Shown: positions 17,174 through 26,377, counted from the first letter of the stretch. The stretch: 64,000 bases of DNA from 73-13 sp035555435 (GCA_035555435.1 DATMGN010000031.1:62001-126000); one strand, 5' to 3'. The notes: generated from the letters alone by a model not told the origin. Numbers and translations are program-made.

Positions 17174-18496
17174 ATGACCGATCGCGACGAGGAGGAGTTC
17201 CGCGAGCTCCTCAGGGCCTTCCTCGAGGGCCGCGGGGACGTCGATCCCGCGCAGCTCGCGAGCGCGGCCGGACTCCCCGACAACCCGGCGCTGCTCGGCC
17301 AGCTCATGAGCCAGCTCCAGCGGGCGATGTCGAGCGATGCGGAGGGCGTCAACTGGGGGCTCGCGTCCGACCAGGCCGCCTCGATCGCCGGCGCGGGCAC
17401 GATCGTGACGCTCCCCGAGGAGCGCGAGGCCTTCGAGCGGGCGCTCCAGATCGCGGAGCTGTGGCTCGAGGAGTCGACCGACTTCGCGCAGGGCGCGAGC
17501 ACGCCGAAGATCCTGAGCCGACGCGAGTGGGCGCTCGCGACGATCGGCGTGTGGACGCAGTTCGCGGAGCCCGTCGCCGGGTCGATCGCGAACGCGCTGA
17601 CCTCGGCGCTCCAGGAGGCCGCGCCCGAGGAGATCGAGGGGATGCTGCCGAGCGCCACCCGCATGGTGCGCAACGTCGGAGGCACGCTGTTCGCGATGCA
17701 GCTCGGCAACGTCGTGGGCCAGCTCGCGGGCGAGGTGCTCTCCGGCGGCGACATCGGCATCCCGCTGCTCGACGACGGTCAGGCCGCCGTGCTCCCGCAA
17801 AATACGATCGACTTCGCACGCTCGCTCGAGCTGCCCCTCGACCAGGTCGAGATCTGGGTCGGGGTGCGCGAGCTCGCCCACGCGAGGCTCTTCCGCCACG
17901 CGCGATGGCTGCGCCTCCAGCTGCTCACGGCGATCGGCGACTACTCGCGCGAGATCCGCATCGACACGGACCGGCTGCAGGATCTCGCGGGCGACTTCGA
18001 CCCCGCGAACCCGGAGGCGCTGCGCGAGGCGCTGCAGAACGGTGCGCTCATCCCGGCGCCGAGCGAGGGACAGCTGCAGGCGCGGACCCGGCTCGAGACG
18101 ACGCTCGCGCTCGTCGAGGGCTGGGTCGACGTGGTCACGGCGGAGGCGACGCGGCGGCTGCCGGTCGCCGACGCGGTCGCGGAGGCGATCCGCCGTCGCC
18201 GAGCCGCTGGCGGGCCCGCCGAGCGAGCGTTGGGCCTCCTCGCGGGGCTCGAGCTTCGGCCGCGTCGCCTGCGCGAGGCGGCGTTCATGTGGCAGGCGAT
18301 CACGGAGGCGGTCGGTGCGAGCGGGCGCGACGCGCTCTGGTCGCACCCCGACCTCGTGCCGACGGGCGAGGACATCGACGACCCGGCCGCGCTCGTCGCG
18401 CGGCTGACCGCCGGCACGCCGGAGCCCGACGCGGTCGACCGCGCGATCGAGGACCTGCTCGGCGATGCGGGTCCCGAGCGGCCGACCGAGGACTAG
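17174..18496 (+). CDS. DUF2342 / TIGR03624 putative zinc-dependent hydrolase
   Basis: A 440-residue protein of the actinobacterial DUF2342 family (Rv3195 type). Seen: a MVRNVGGTLFAMQLGNVVGQLAGEV-like central region and VRELAHARLFRHARWL (~235), the family's metal-site-like helix. It lacks a canonical HExxH, so the metalloprotease label rests on family annotation. TAGCGT (17161-17166) ends 7 bases before the ATG; the start is divergent from the PDZ protease start with 61 bases between. It converges with the ThiF-related gene (4 bases between stops). Confidence 0.85.
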   Translation: MTDRDEEEFRELLRAFLEGRGDVDPAQLASAAGLPDNPALLGQLMSQLQRAMSSDAEGVNWGLASDQAASIAGAGTIVTLPEEREAFERALQIAELWLEESTDFAQGASTPKILSRREWALATIGVWTQFAEPVAGSIANALTSALQEAAPEEIEGMLPSATRMVRNVGGTLFAMQLGNVVGQLAGEVLSGGDIGIPLLDDGQAAVLPQNTIDFARSLELPLDQVEIWVGVRELAHARLFRHARWLRLQLLTAIGDYSREIRIDTDRLQDLAGDFDPANPEALREALQNGALIPAPSEGQLQARTRLETTLALVEGWVDVVTAEATRRLPVADAVAEAIRRRRAAGGPAERALGLLAGLELRPRRLREAAFMWQAITEAVGASGRDALWSHPDLVPTGEDIDDPAALVARLTAGTPEPDAVDRAIEDLLGDAGPERPTED

Positions 18497-18500
18497 TCGG

Positions 18501-19235
18501 TCAGCCCGCGAGCGGCAGCTGCAGGTCGAGCGCGCAGCCGCAGTCGGGGTGCGGGTCGATCATCCGGGCGCGTGGCCGGCCACCCCGCGCGAGCTCCGTC
18601 GCGAGTCGCGCGGCCGCGCACAGCGCCTCGGTCCACAGGATCGGGGCGAGGGCGGCGCCGGCCGGCTGCGCCAGGAGCTGCGCGGCGACCGCCGGCCAGG
18701 CGGGGTCGGTGTCGCAGCGCCGCAGGTCAGCGCAGCGCAGGCATCCCGTCGCGCCGGGGATGACGAGCGGCCCGATGTCGACCGCGTGGGTGCCGAAGAC
18801 GACGGCGAAATGGGGCACGCCGTCGCGCACCCAGTCGCGATAGGCGCGCGGGGGCACCACGTGGTCCGCGACCACGACGCCGATCTCGGGGCGCCCGCGC
18901 GAGGCGCTCGTGACGAGCCCGAGCGTGCGCGCCGTGCGGGCGATGTCGTCCCGGGCGACGCTGCTGACGCGCAGGGCGATCCGCGCCGGCGCAATCGTGC
19001 TGCCGGCGAGCGCCGGTCGGATGCGCCGCAGGAAGGCCCGCGCCTCCTCCGCGGAGCACCCGCCGACCGCCGCGAGCCCCGCCTCCGGGATGCCCGCGCG
19101 GAGCGCCGCGAGCATGCGCTCCTCGTGCCGCTCGATCGGGTCGAAGACGACGAGCGCGGGGTCGCCGCCGACCTGGAGCGCGGTCGTGCTGCGCCAGACG
19201 ACGGGGTGCACGGGATCGATGCGGATGAGCGCCAT
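18501..19235 (-). CDS. ThiF/cyclodehydratase-related protein (Rv3196-like)
   Basis: A 244-residue protein. The region around residue 165 (VDIGPLVIPGATGCLRCADLRRCD) has the Cys-x2-Cys pattern and 'GPLV.PG...CLRC' signature seen in ThiF-like/TOMM leader-binding proteins of actinobacteria, and CGC near the C-terminus may complete a metal site. No adenylation Rossmann core is evident. Function unknown; its place beside DUF2342 and uvrD2 matches Rv3196. ATG 19235 with GAGGA eight bases upstream is preferred to ATG 19253, which would add six residues. Confidence 0.6.
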   Translation of the reverse strand: MALIRIDPVHPVVWRSTTALQVGGDPALVVFDPIERHEERMLAALRAGIPEAGLAAVGGCSAEEARAFLRRIRPALAGSTIAPARIALRVSSVARDDIARTARTLGLVTSASRGRPEIGVVVADHVVPPRAYRDWVRDGVPHFAVVFGTHAVDIGPLVIPGATGCLRCADLRRCDTDPAWPAVAAQLLAQPAGAALAPILWTEALCAAARLATELARGGRPRARMIDPHPDCGCALDLQLPLAG

Positions 19236-19274
19236 GGCGCGATCCTCGCGCATCCCCCGACCCCGCGTCGGGAG

Positions 19275-19283
19275 TTATCCACA
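19275..19283 (+). promoter_or_regulatory. Consensus DnaA box
   Basis: TTATCCACA is a perfect match to the DnaA-box consensus TTWTNCACA. It is in the 155-base gap between uvrD2 and the ThiF-related gene. It stands alone, so it is not an origin; it could be a regulatory or titration site, or chance. Confidence 0.4.
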
Positions 19284-19372
19284 GACCCTCGGGCGCGCTG
19301 ATGCGATCGGGGGCGCGGCCGCTCCCGATGCGGCAGCGCGGCGCGCCCTGACCCCGACTGGCGGTGTGTTCT

Positions 19373-19398
19373 GCGCAATGCGAGTCTCGCGATTGCGC
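19373..19398 (-). terminator. Stem-loop downstream of uvrD2
   Basis: Arms GCGCAATGCGAG (19373-19384) and CTCGCGATTGCGC (19386-19398) pair with one bulged base, 12 bases after the uvrD2 stop codon on the minus strand. No U-run follows. Probably a transcription-end hairpin. Confidence 0.45.
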
Positions 19399-19409
19399 GC
19401 AAGGCACCG

Positions 19410-21080
19410 CTAGAGGGACAGTTCGGCGAGGAAGCGGCTGGGCGGGCGGCCCGCGGTGCGGGTGAGGCGCAGCCGACGTCGCGCGCGGGTGACGGCGACA
19501 TACAGGAGGCGTCGCTCCTCGTCGATCTCGGACTCCTGCGTCGCGTAGACGATCGGCAGCAGCCCCTCGGACAGGCCGACGACGTGGACGGAGTCCCACT
19601 CGAGACCCTTGGCGGCGTGGATCGTCGAGATCGTGATGGCGCCCGTGACGGGCTCGTCACCGGTCGCCTGACGCTCGAGCAGATCGTCGACGAAGCGGGA
19701 GAACGTCATCGGCCCGGCATCGACGGCGAGCCGGTGCAGCGCGTCGAGCGCGGTCCAGCGCTCGAGCCCGGGACCGGGCAGGTCGGGCGCCATCGCGCTC
19801 CAGCCGAGGCCCGCAAGGACGCCGCGCGCCGTCACGGCGGCCGGCTCGCTCGGGGATGCGGCCCGCCGGGCGGCGACGAGGTGCACGATCGCCTCGCGCA
19901 CGTGCGGCTGGTCGAAGAATCGCGCGTCGCCGCGGATACTCACGGGCAGTCGCGCCGCGCGCAGGGCCGCCTCGACGGCGGGGACCTGCGCCCCGAGCCG
20001 CACGAGCACGGCGATCCGCTGCGGCTCGATACCGTCGTCGACGTCCCCGCGGACGGCGTCGGCGACCGCGGCCGCCTCGGCGGCCTCGTCCGCGAGGACC
20101 GCGAGCTCGGGCGAGGCGGCGAGCGCGCCTTCGGCGCGGGCGACGAGCCGCAGGCCGCCGGGCCGCTCGGCGACGAGCCGGTTCGCGAGGTCGAGGACGG
20201 GCTGGGCGCTGCGGTGGCTGTGCTCGAGCCGCACGACTTCGGCACCGGGGAACTCCCGGGCGAAGCCGAGCAGGTACGCGGCGCTCGCGCCCGCGAACGA
20301 GTAGATCGTCTGGTTCGCGTCGCCGACGACGCACAGGTCGCGGCGCTCGCCGAGCCACAGCCGCAGCAGCCGGTGCTGGATGGGCGAGACGTCCTGGTAC
20401 TCGTCGACGACGAAGGTCCGGTAGCGCTCGCGCACCTCGCGCGCGATCATCGGCTCGGATGCGATCATCCCCGCGGTCGCGAGGAGCACGTCCTCGAGGT
20501 CCATCTGCCGCCGCTCGTCCTTGAGGTCCTCGTACGCGCGCTGCACCGCGGCGACCTGGCCGATCGTGACGCCCGCGACACTGCGGCCCGAGTCGGCCCA
20601 CTGCTCGATCGACAGGTCGCTGACCTTGCGCCATTCGATCTCGGCGGCGAGGTCGCGCAGCGTCGCGGTGTCGACCCGCACCCCCGTCTCCTGCGCGGCG
20701 TCGGCGATGACCCGAGTCTTCGACTCGACGATGCGCGGCGCTCCCCCGCCGACGACCTGCGGCCAGAAGTAGCTGAGCTGCGCGAGGGCCGCGGAGTGGA
20801 ACGTGCGCGCCTGCACCTCACCCGCACCGAGCGCCCGGAGTCGCTGGCGCAGCTCCCCCGCGGCGCGCGTCGTGAAGGTGAGCGCCATCGTGCGCGGCCC
20901 CGCGAAGCGGCCGGTCGCGATCCCGTAGGCGATCCGGTGAGTGATCGTGCGGGTCTTGCCGGTCCCGGCGCCGGCGAGGATGCACACGGGCCCGACGAGC
21001 GCTTCGGCGGCGACGCGCTGCTCGGGGTCGAGGGCGGCGAGGATCTCCTCCGCGGAGTGCAGCCCCCGCTCAGGCGTCAA
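19410..21080 (-). CDS. uvrD2: UvrD/Rep superfamily 1A DNA helicase (UvrD2-like, short form)
   Basis: A 556-residue helicase with all core motifs: Walker A AGAGTGKT (~36-43), motif Ia TFTTRAAGEL, DEYQD (VVDEYQDVSPIQ), motif III GDANQTIYSFAGA, motif V TIHAAKGLEWD and motif VI YVAVTRAR. It unwinds DNA with 3'-5' polarity in repair. The position between nudC and the Rv3196-like gene matches mycobacterial uvrD2, but the protein ends right after motif VI and lacks the C-terminal HRDC and zinc-type regions of mycobacterial UvrD2 (~700 residues). TTG 21080 is the start, with GGGAG about 8 bases upstream; it overlaps the nudC 3' end by 11 bases. Confidence 0.85.
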   Translation of the reverse strand: MTPERGLHSAEEILAALDPEQRVAAEALVGPVCILAGAGTGKTRTITHRIAYGIATGRFAGPRTMALTFTTRAAGELRQRLRALGAGEVQARTFHSAALAQLSYFWPQVVGGGAPRIVESKTRVIADAAQETGVRVDTATLRDLAAEIEWRKVSDLSIEQWADSGRSVAGVTIGQVAAVQRAYEDLKDERRQMDLEDVLLATAGMIASEPMIAREVRERYRTFVVDEYQDVSPIQHRLLRLWLGERRDLCVVGDANQTIYSFAGASAAYLLGFAREFPGAEVVRLEHSHRSAQPVLDLANRLVAERPGGLRLVARAEGALAASPELAVLADEAAEAAAVADAVRGDVDDGIEPQRIAVLVRLGAQVPAVEAALRAARLPVSIRGDARFFDQPHVREAIVHLVAARRAASPSEPAAVTARGVLAGLGWSAMAPDLPGPGLERWTALDALHRLAVDAGPMTFSRFVDDLLERQATGDEPVTGAITISTIHAAKGLEWDSVHVVGLSEGLLPIVYATQESEIDEERRLLYVAVTRARRRLRLTRTAGRPPSRFLAELSL

Positions 21081-21996
21081 GCGGGCTCCCGTACCAGCGC
21101 TCGATGATCGCGCGCGCGATGGAGGTGCGCATCGGCAGGCGGACGTCGCCGAGCGAGGCCGCGAGCTCGTCCCTCGTGAACCAGCGCAGGTCGATGATCT
21201 CGACGCCGTCGGGACGGGGCGTCGGGTCCTCGCCGGGTGCGAGCCGCGCCGTGAACCCCACCATGAGCGAGGCGGGGAACGGCCATGGCTGGCTCCCGAC
21301 GTAGACGGGGTCGACGACGCGCAGGCCAGACTCCTCCTCGATCTCCCGCACGACGGCGGCCTCGAGCGACTCGCCCGGGTCGACGAAGCCGGCGAGCAGC
21401 GAATACCGGTTCGACTCCCACATCGCGTTCGATCCGAGCAGGATGCGGTCGTGCTCGTCGATCACCGCGACGATGATCGCGGGGTCGGTGCGCGGGAAGA
21501 CCTGGTCGCCCCCGACGGGGTCGCGGCGCACCCAGCCGCCGAGCTCGGTCACGGTCGCCTCGCCCGTCTTCGGGGAGAACGCGTGCGACTCGTGCCAGTT
21601 GAGGATCGCGAGCGCCTGGGTGAAGAGGCCCGCGTCGCGGGCGGCGAGCTGCTCGCCGACCTGTCGCAGGCCCACCCAGTCGGCCTCCGCGAGGTGCGCG
21701 GCGTCCTCGAGCTGCGCGGCGACGATCGCGGTGCCCGCGGGCGCGTCGGGCGCGTCCTCGAGGGTGCGACCGAGGTAGACGGAGACGGCGGGGCGGGTGA
21801 GTGCACCCGGCTCGAGGAACGACAGCCGGTCCGGCGCCGCGAGCAGCGCCTGGCCGGCGAGGATCGGAAGGATGCGGGTCGCAGGGTCGGCCCACAGCTC
21901 CTCGAGCAGTCCTTCGCGCTCGCGCGCGGCATGGTCGCGGTCGATGGCAGAACGCGAGAGCGGGAGTTCGGCGGGAGCGGGCTGTTCGTTCGACAT
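21070..21996 (-). CDS. nudC: NAD(H) pyrophosphatase NudC (zinc-ribbon cysteines lost)
   Basis: A 308-residue Nudix hydrolase. The Nudix box GX5EX7REUXEEXG spans residues 203-224 and the NudC-specific SQPWPFP follows at 235-241, so it should cleave NAD(H) to NMN(H) and AMP and may remove NAD caps from RNA. The region that normally holds a four-cysteine zinc ribbon reads WHESHAFSPKTGEATV (~134-149) with no cysteines, so the metal site is absent. It is cotranscribed with uvrD2 downstream (11-base overlap). Confidence 0.85.
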   Translation of the reverse strand: MSNEQPAPAELPLSRSAIDRDHAAREREGLLEELWADPATRILPILAGQALLAAPDRLSFLEPGALTRPAVSVYLGRTLEDAPDAPAGTAIVAAQLEDAAHLAEADWVGLRQVGEQLAARDAGLFTQALAILNWHESHAFSPKTGEATVTELGGWVRRDPVGGDQVFPRTDPAIIVAVIDEHDRILLGSNAMWESNRYSLLAGFVDPGESLEAAVVREIEEESGLRVVDPVYVGSQPWPFPASLMVGFTARLAPGEDPTPRPDGVEIIDLRWFTRDELAASLGDVRLPMRTSIARAIIERWYGSPLDA

Positions 21997-22065
21997 TGGC
22001 TGGGACCCCCGGATCGGGCGGCGTGGCTGAGCAGGGGCGGCGCGGGTGCGACCTACCCTGTCGCC

Positions 22066-23049
22066 ATGGCTCGTTCAGCGTTCACTCTAGCCGCGCTCGC
22101 CTCCGCTGCGGTGCCCGGCCTCGAGGTGAGCCGCGCGCACGCGCTGCCCGACCCGGATTACGACGCCGCGGTGCTCGGCGGGGCGGACGGCCGCGAGTGG
22201 CTCATCCGCGTCCCGCGCACAAAGTCGGCAGACCGTCGTCTGCGCGCCGAGCTCGCCGCGCTGCGGGCGCTCACCCACGGCGCCCGCGCCCGACTCCCCT
22301 TCGCCGTCACGACGCTCGCGGGCGGGGAGAAGCTCGGCCACACCTTCGCCGCGGTGACGGAGCACTTCCCGGGCGTCGCGATCGCGACCTCGCAGATCCC
22401 AATCGAACCGGACGGACTCGGCTTCCGGATCGGGCTCGCGATCGGCGCGGTGCACATGCTGCCGCAGACGGTCGCGGCCGATGCGGGTCTGCCGATGAGC
22501 GGGCCGGCGGAGTCGCGGCGCGCGGCGATCGGCGTCCTCGATCGGGCGAGCGCGACGGGCCTGCTCCCGATCGCGGTCGAGAGCCGCTGGCAGCACGCGA
22601 TCGGCGACCCGGACCTCTGGCAGTTCCAGGCTCGTGTCGTCGGCGGCTTCGAGTCGTCGTCGTTCATCGCGAGCGGCGACGAGGTGGTCTCGGTGCAGGG
22701 CTGGCACGGACTCGCGGTGAGCGACCCGGCGAATGACCTGAAGTGGGCGATCCAGACGGAGCGCGTCGCGGACGCGGTCTTCGCGGGCTACTGGTCGGCG
22801 GCGGGCACGGCGGACCGGCGGCTGCGGCATCGCGCCGCGCTGCTGTCGGAGCTGGACCTGGGGCGCTGGCTGCTGCACGGGGTGGAGTCGAGCGACACGG
22901 AGATCGTCGACGACGCGGTCGAGATGCTCACGAACCTCGCGGAGCGGGTCAACGGCGACATGTCGGCCCGCATCGACAATCCGACCGCGCCGGTGCTGAC
23001 GGTCACCGAGGTCGAGGACTTGCTCGAGCAGGCCCGCCAGGCGGTCTAG
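22066..23049 (+). CDS. Phosphotransferase-fold protein lacking catalytic residues (pseudokinase)
   Basis: A 327-residue protein with the aminoglycoside/macrolide phosphotransferase layout: WLIRVPR (~45-51), a lid and helical region, then a DPANDL segment (220-225) equivalent to the family's 'GDPA.DL'. The catalytic loop, normally HGDLHPGN, reads VVGGFESSS (191-199), and the metal-binding Asp of 'V.IDW' is replaced (VQGW, 210-213). Catalysis by the usual mechanism is therefore unlikely; it is better seen as a pseudokinase than a resistance enzyme. TACCCT (22054-22059) ends 6 bases before the ATG. It is divergent from nudC and convergent with adnB. Confidence 0.75.
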   Translation: MARSAFTLAALASAAVPGLEVSRAHALPDPDYDAAVLGGADGREWLIRVPRTKSADRRLRAELAALRALTHGARARLPFAVTTLAGGEKLGHTFAAVTEHFPGVAIATSQIPIEPDGLGFRIGLAIGAVHMLPQTVAADAGLPMSGPAESRRAAIGVLDRASATGLLPIAVESRWQHAIGDPDLWQFQARVVGGFESSSFIASGDEVVSVQGWHGLAVSDPANDLKWAIQTERVADAVFAGYWSAAGTADRRLRHRAALLSELDLGRWLLHGVESSDTEIVDDAVEMLTNLAERVNGDMSARIDNPTAPVLTVTEVEDLLEQARQAV

Positions 23050-23137
23050 CGACCCGCTCGGGGGCGCTCAGTTCACCTGGGCGCGGTCAGCCCGCTCGGC
23101 TCAGGTTCGGGGTGCCCCCTCGGGCTCGTTCTGCCCC

Positions 23138-26100
23138 TCAGGTCCGTTCGGCTCGCTCGAGCGCCCGCTGCCATTCGAGCTCGAGCTCGGCGCGGGTGCG
23201 GGTGTGCGCCGGGATGTAGTTCCGCCGCTCGGGGTCGTCGATCGCGACGAAGACGGCGCGCGCGCCGATCCGCTTCAGGGGCGTGCCGGTCTGCTCCGAC
23301 CACGCGATCCGGTAGAGGTCGAGCTGGTAGTCGAAGGCGGCGAGCTCCTCGGCCGACTCGGGGCGTCGCCCCGTCTTCCAGTCCACGATCTCGACTCGCC
23401 CGTCGAGCTCGAAGACGGCGTCGATCTTGCACGGCACGACCCGGCCGGCGAACGGGAGCTCGATCGCCCGCTCGACGTCGATGGGCCGTAGGCCCGCCCA
23501 GGGGGTCGCTAGGAAGTTCGCCTGGCACCGCGCCAGCCGCTCGAGCGCTGCGGGGTCGAGGCCCGCGGTGCCGTCCTGCGCGTCGTCGTCCCACCGCACG
23601 CCGCTCAGGAGCGACTCGGGCATGCTCGTGCGGTACCGGTGCTCGACCCAGGCGTGGAAGACCGTGCCGATCCGGCTCTCGCGCCGCGGCTGCTCGGGCA
23701 TGGGTCGGCGCAGCCGCTCGATGACGCCCGCCGCGTCGTCGATCCAATGCTTGAACCCGGACGCCGCGATGCGCCCCGGGACGATCACGTCGGCTGCGGC
23801 TGCGTCGGCCTGCTCGCCGAGCAGGAGTTCCAGGTCGCGCGCCCAGGCTGCCGTCGCGAGAAGGTCCGACAGCGCCGGCTCCCCCGACGCCACGAGGCTC
23901 CGGAAGGTCTCGACGGCGGCCGCGGCGAGCTCGACCCTGGGCCGCCTGGTGCCGAGCGGGTCGCGCGGCCACACCTGCTGCTCGGCCGCCGTGTCGCGCG
24001 GGTCGGTCTCGAAGCGCGACGCGTCGGGCAGGGGCTCGACCAGCAGTCCCGCGTCGGCGAGCTCCCGCAGGTAGCCGCTCGGCGGTCGGGGCGTCTTCTG
24101 TCCGCCCCACCAGGAGCCGCTCAGCAGCAGGTCTCGCTTCGTGCGGGTGATCGCGACGTACGCGAGCCGCCGGTACTCGGCTCGATGGTCGGCCTTGAGC
24201 GCCTCCTGGTAGTCGCCGAGCCGCCGCAGGTAGTCGACGCGGCTCTCGGAGCCCTCCCAGTCCAGGTGCGGAATGTGGCGGCGGTCGCCGCGCAGCTGGG
24301 ACGGCAGCCGCCCGTAGCCGACCCAGCCGGTGCCGACCGCGGGCTCGTCGGGCATCTCGTCGTAGACGAGGCGCGGTAGCGCGACGAGGTCCCACTCGAG
24401 TCCCTTGGCGCCGTGGATCGTGATGAGTTGGACGACCCCGGGCTCGCGCGGCGCATCGTCGAGGGCCATCTCGCGGTCGTCCTCCTGCACCCGATCGATC
24501 CAGTCGAGGAGGGATCGGAGCGTCGCCTCATCGTCGACCCGCGTGAAGGCCTCGACCTGCTGCCGGAATGCCCGGAGGTTGGCTGCGGCGCCCCAGCGCG
24601 CGTCGTTCGCGCCGGCCTCGATGTCGAGCCTCAGGCTCTCTTCGACGTGCCGGACGAGTTCGGGCAGCGGTAGCCCGAGTCGGTGACGCAGTCGCCGCAG
24701 CTGCGCGCCGGCCGCCCGCAGGCGCTCGATCCCCGCCTCGGTGAAGTCGGCGAGCCTGCCATGTCCTCGCGGGGCGTCGACGAGGAAGTCGAGCGCCTCG
24801 ACGATCGAGCTCGACTCGGAGGGGACCGCCGATGCGCGCAGCCGGGCGAGGAGCTCCTCGTCGAGTGGCTGCTGGGCGTGGTCGCGCGCGGCGAGCCACC
24901 GGGCGAGCCGCTCGAGCTCGGCGAGATCGCGCAGCCCGATGCGCCAGCGTGCGCCGGCGAGCAGCCGGATGAGCTCGGAGCCCGCCTCGGGGTCGACGAG
25001 CAACCGCAGGCAGGCGACGAGGTCGGTGACCTCCGGCGTCGACAGCAGACCGCCGCCGCCGAGGATGTGGCTGCGCAGTCCCCGCTCGCGCAGCGCCCGC
25101 TGGAAGCGCACCATGTGCTTCCTGGCGCGGAAGATGATGGCGGCGGTCGGCTGCTCGGCCGCGCGCTCGTCGCCGAGCCGCTCGGCCATCCAGTCGGCGA
25201 CGGCGACGGCCTCCTCGTCGACGGTCTCGGTGTAGCGCAGGTCGATCGCGCCGATGGGGGCATCGGGCTTGGGTTCGAGCTCGGGCACCGCGACGGGCGA
25301 GGACTCCCGCAGCGGGCGGGAGAGCTCGTTGGCCGCGTCGAGGACGCGCGCGGGATTGCGGCGCGAGACCGCGAGCACGTACGGCGGCGCCTCCGAGCCG
25401 AACGTCTCGCCGAACTCGGCGAGGTTCGCCGCGCTCGCCCCGCGCCAGCCGTAGATCGACTGGTTGGGGTCGCCGACCGCCATGACGTCCCCGCCGCGGA
25501 AGACGGTCGCGAGCAGCCGCGTCTGGACGACCGAGGTGTCCTGGTACTCGTCCAGGATGACGTGACGGTGGCGCTCGCGCAGCTCGTCGACGACCTCGGG
25601 GCGAGCCCGGCAGATCTCGACGGCGGCGGCGACCTGGTCGCTGAACTCGATGAGCCCGCGGCGACGCTTCGCCGCGCGGTAGTGCTCGACGAGTGGGACG
25701 AGGATCTCGAGCGCCGAGACCGCCTCCACGTGGCGGTCCACGTCGGCATACGCGCCGGTCCCGCCGGGCGGCAGAGCCGCGAGGACGCTCGTGAAGCGCG
25801 CCGCGGCGGCGACGACCTCCCCCGGGTCGGCGAGGTTGTCCGTGATCGCATTGCTCAGCTCGACGACCGTCAAGGCGATCTGTCCAGCGCGCCGTCGAAG
25901 CCGGATGAGCTCGGACCCGCCGTGCTCGGCGACGACCCGCCGCGCGAGGCGCCACGCCGCTGCATCCCCGATGACTTCGGCATCCGGCTCGCGCCCGATC
26001 GCGAGCGCGTGCTCGCGATAGAGGGCGGCGGCCCAGGCGTTGTAGGTCGAGACGACCGGGAGATCGACGTCGGCCATTGCACCCTCGAGCGTCGCCGCAC

Positions 26101-26377
26101 CGCGGATGCGATCCGTGAATCGGCCCATCCGTTCGGCGAGCTCGCCCGCCGCCTTCCGGGTGAACGTCAGGCCGAGGATCTCGCCCGCCGGCACGCCGCC
26201 CGCGACGAGCCAGGCGGCGCGCAGCGACATCGTCTCGGTCTTGCCCGCCCCTGCCCCCGCGACGACCAGGGCCGGTCGGTCGGTCGGCGCCGTGATGATC
26301 GCGCGCTGCCGATCCCCCGGCACGTAGGCGAGGCCCAGGCGCTCGGCGAACTCCTCGATCGTGTGGTCGGCGCTCAT
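23138..26377 (-). CDS. adnB: AdnB: helicase-nuclease subunit of the AdnAB end-resection complex
   Basis: A 1079-residue protein (mycobacterial AdnB is ~1095). It has an N-terminal UvrD-type motor (Walker A GAGAGKT at 41-47, VILDEYQDTS, GDPNQSIYGWRGAS, TIHGAKGLEWD, AYVAITRTKRD) and a C-terminal RecB-family nuclease (GTVFHAWVEHR, KIDAVFEL, EIVDWKTGRRP). AdnAB dimers resect double-strand breaks to give 3' single-stranded tails for recombination. The ATG overlaps the adnA stop (ATGA), so the subunits are translated in a coupled way. The label rests on length, domain order and operon arrangement; PcrA-like single helicases do not carry the nuclease. Confidence 0.9.
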   Translation of the reverse strand: MSADHTIEEFAERLGLAYVPGDRQRAIITAPTDRPALVVAGAGAGKTETMSLRAAWLVAGGVPAGEILGLTFTRKAAGELAERMGRFTDRIRGAATLEGAMADVDLPVVSTYNAWAAALYREHALAIGREPDAEVIGDAAAWRLARRVVAEHGGSELIRLRRRAGQIALTVVELSNAITDNLADPGEVVAAAARFTSVLAALPPGGTGAYADVDRHVEAVSALEILVPLVEHYRAAKRRRGLIEFSDQVAAAVEICRARPEVVDELRERHRHVILDEYQDTSVVQTRLLATVFRGGDVMAVGDPNQSIYGWRGASAANLAEFGETFGSEAPPYVLAVSRRNPARVLDAANELSRPLRESSPVAVPELEPKPDAPIGAIDLRYTETVDEEAVAVADWMAERLGDERAAEQPTAAIIFRARKHMVRFQRALRERGLRSHILGGGGLLSTPEVTDLVACLRLLVDPEAGSELIRLLAGARWRIGLRDLAELERLARWLAARDHAQQPLDEELLARLRASAVPSESSSIVEALDFLVDAPRGHGRLADFTEAGIERLRAAGAQLRRLRHRLGLPLPELVRHVEESLRLDIEAGANDARWGAAANLRAFRQQVEAFTRVDDEATLRSLLDWIDRVQEDDREMALDDAPREPGVVQLITIHGAKGLEWDLVALPRLVYDEMPDEPAVGTGWVGYGRLPSQLRGDRRHIPHLDWEGSESRVDYLRRLGDYQEALKADHRAEYRRLAYVAITRTKRDLLLSGSWWGGQKTPRPPSGYLRELADAGLLVEPLPDASRFETDPRDTAAEQQVWPRDPLGTRRPRVELAAAAVETFRSLVASGEPALSDLLATAAWARDLELLLGEQADAAAADVIVPGRIAASGFKHWIDDAAGVIERLRRPMPEQPRRESRIGTVFHAWVEHRYRTSMPESLLSGVRWDDDAQDGTAGLDPAALERLARCQANFLATPWAGLRPIDVERAIELPFAGRVVPCKIDAVFELDGRVEIVDWKTGRRPESAEELAAFDYQLDLYRIAWSEQTGTPLKRIGARAVFVAIDDPERRNYIPAHTRTRAELELEWQRALERAERT

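Noticed and set aside
19275..19283. Chromosome replication origin
   Set aside because: Only one DnaA box, no AT-rich unwinding region, and no dnaA/dnaN genes.
22066..23049. Aminoglycoside or macrolide resistance enzyme
   Set aside because: The catalytic Asp, metal-binding Asn and DFG-type Asp are all replaced.
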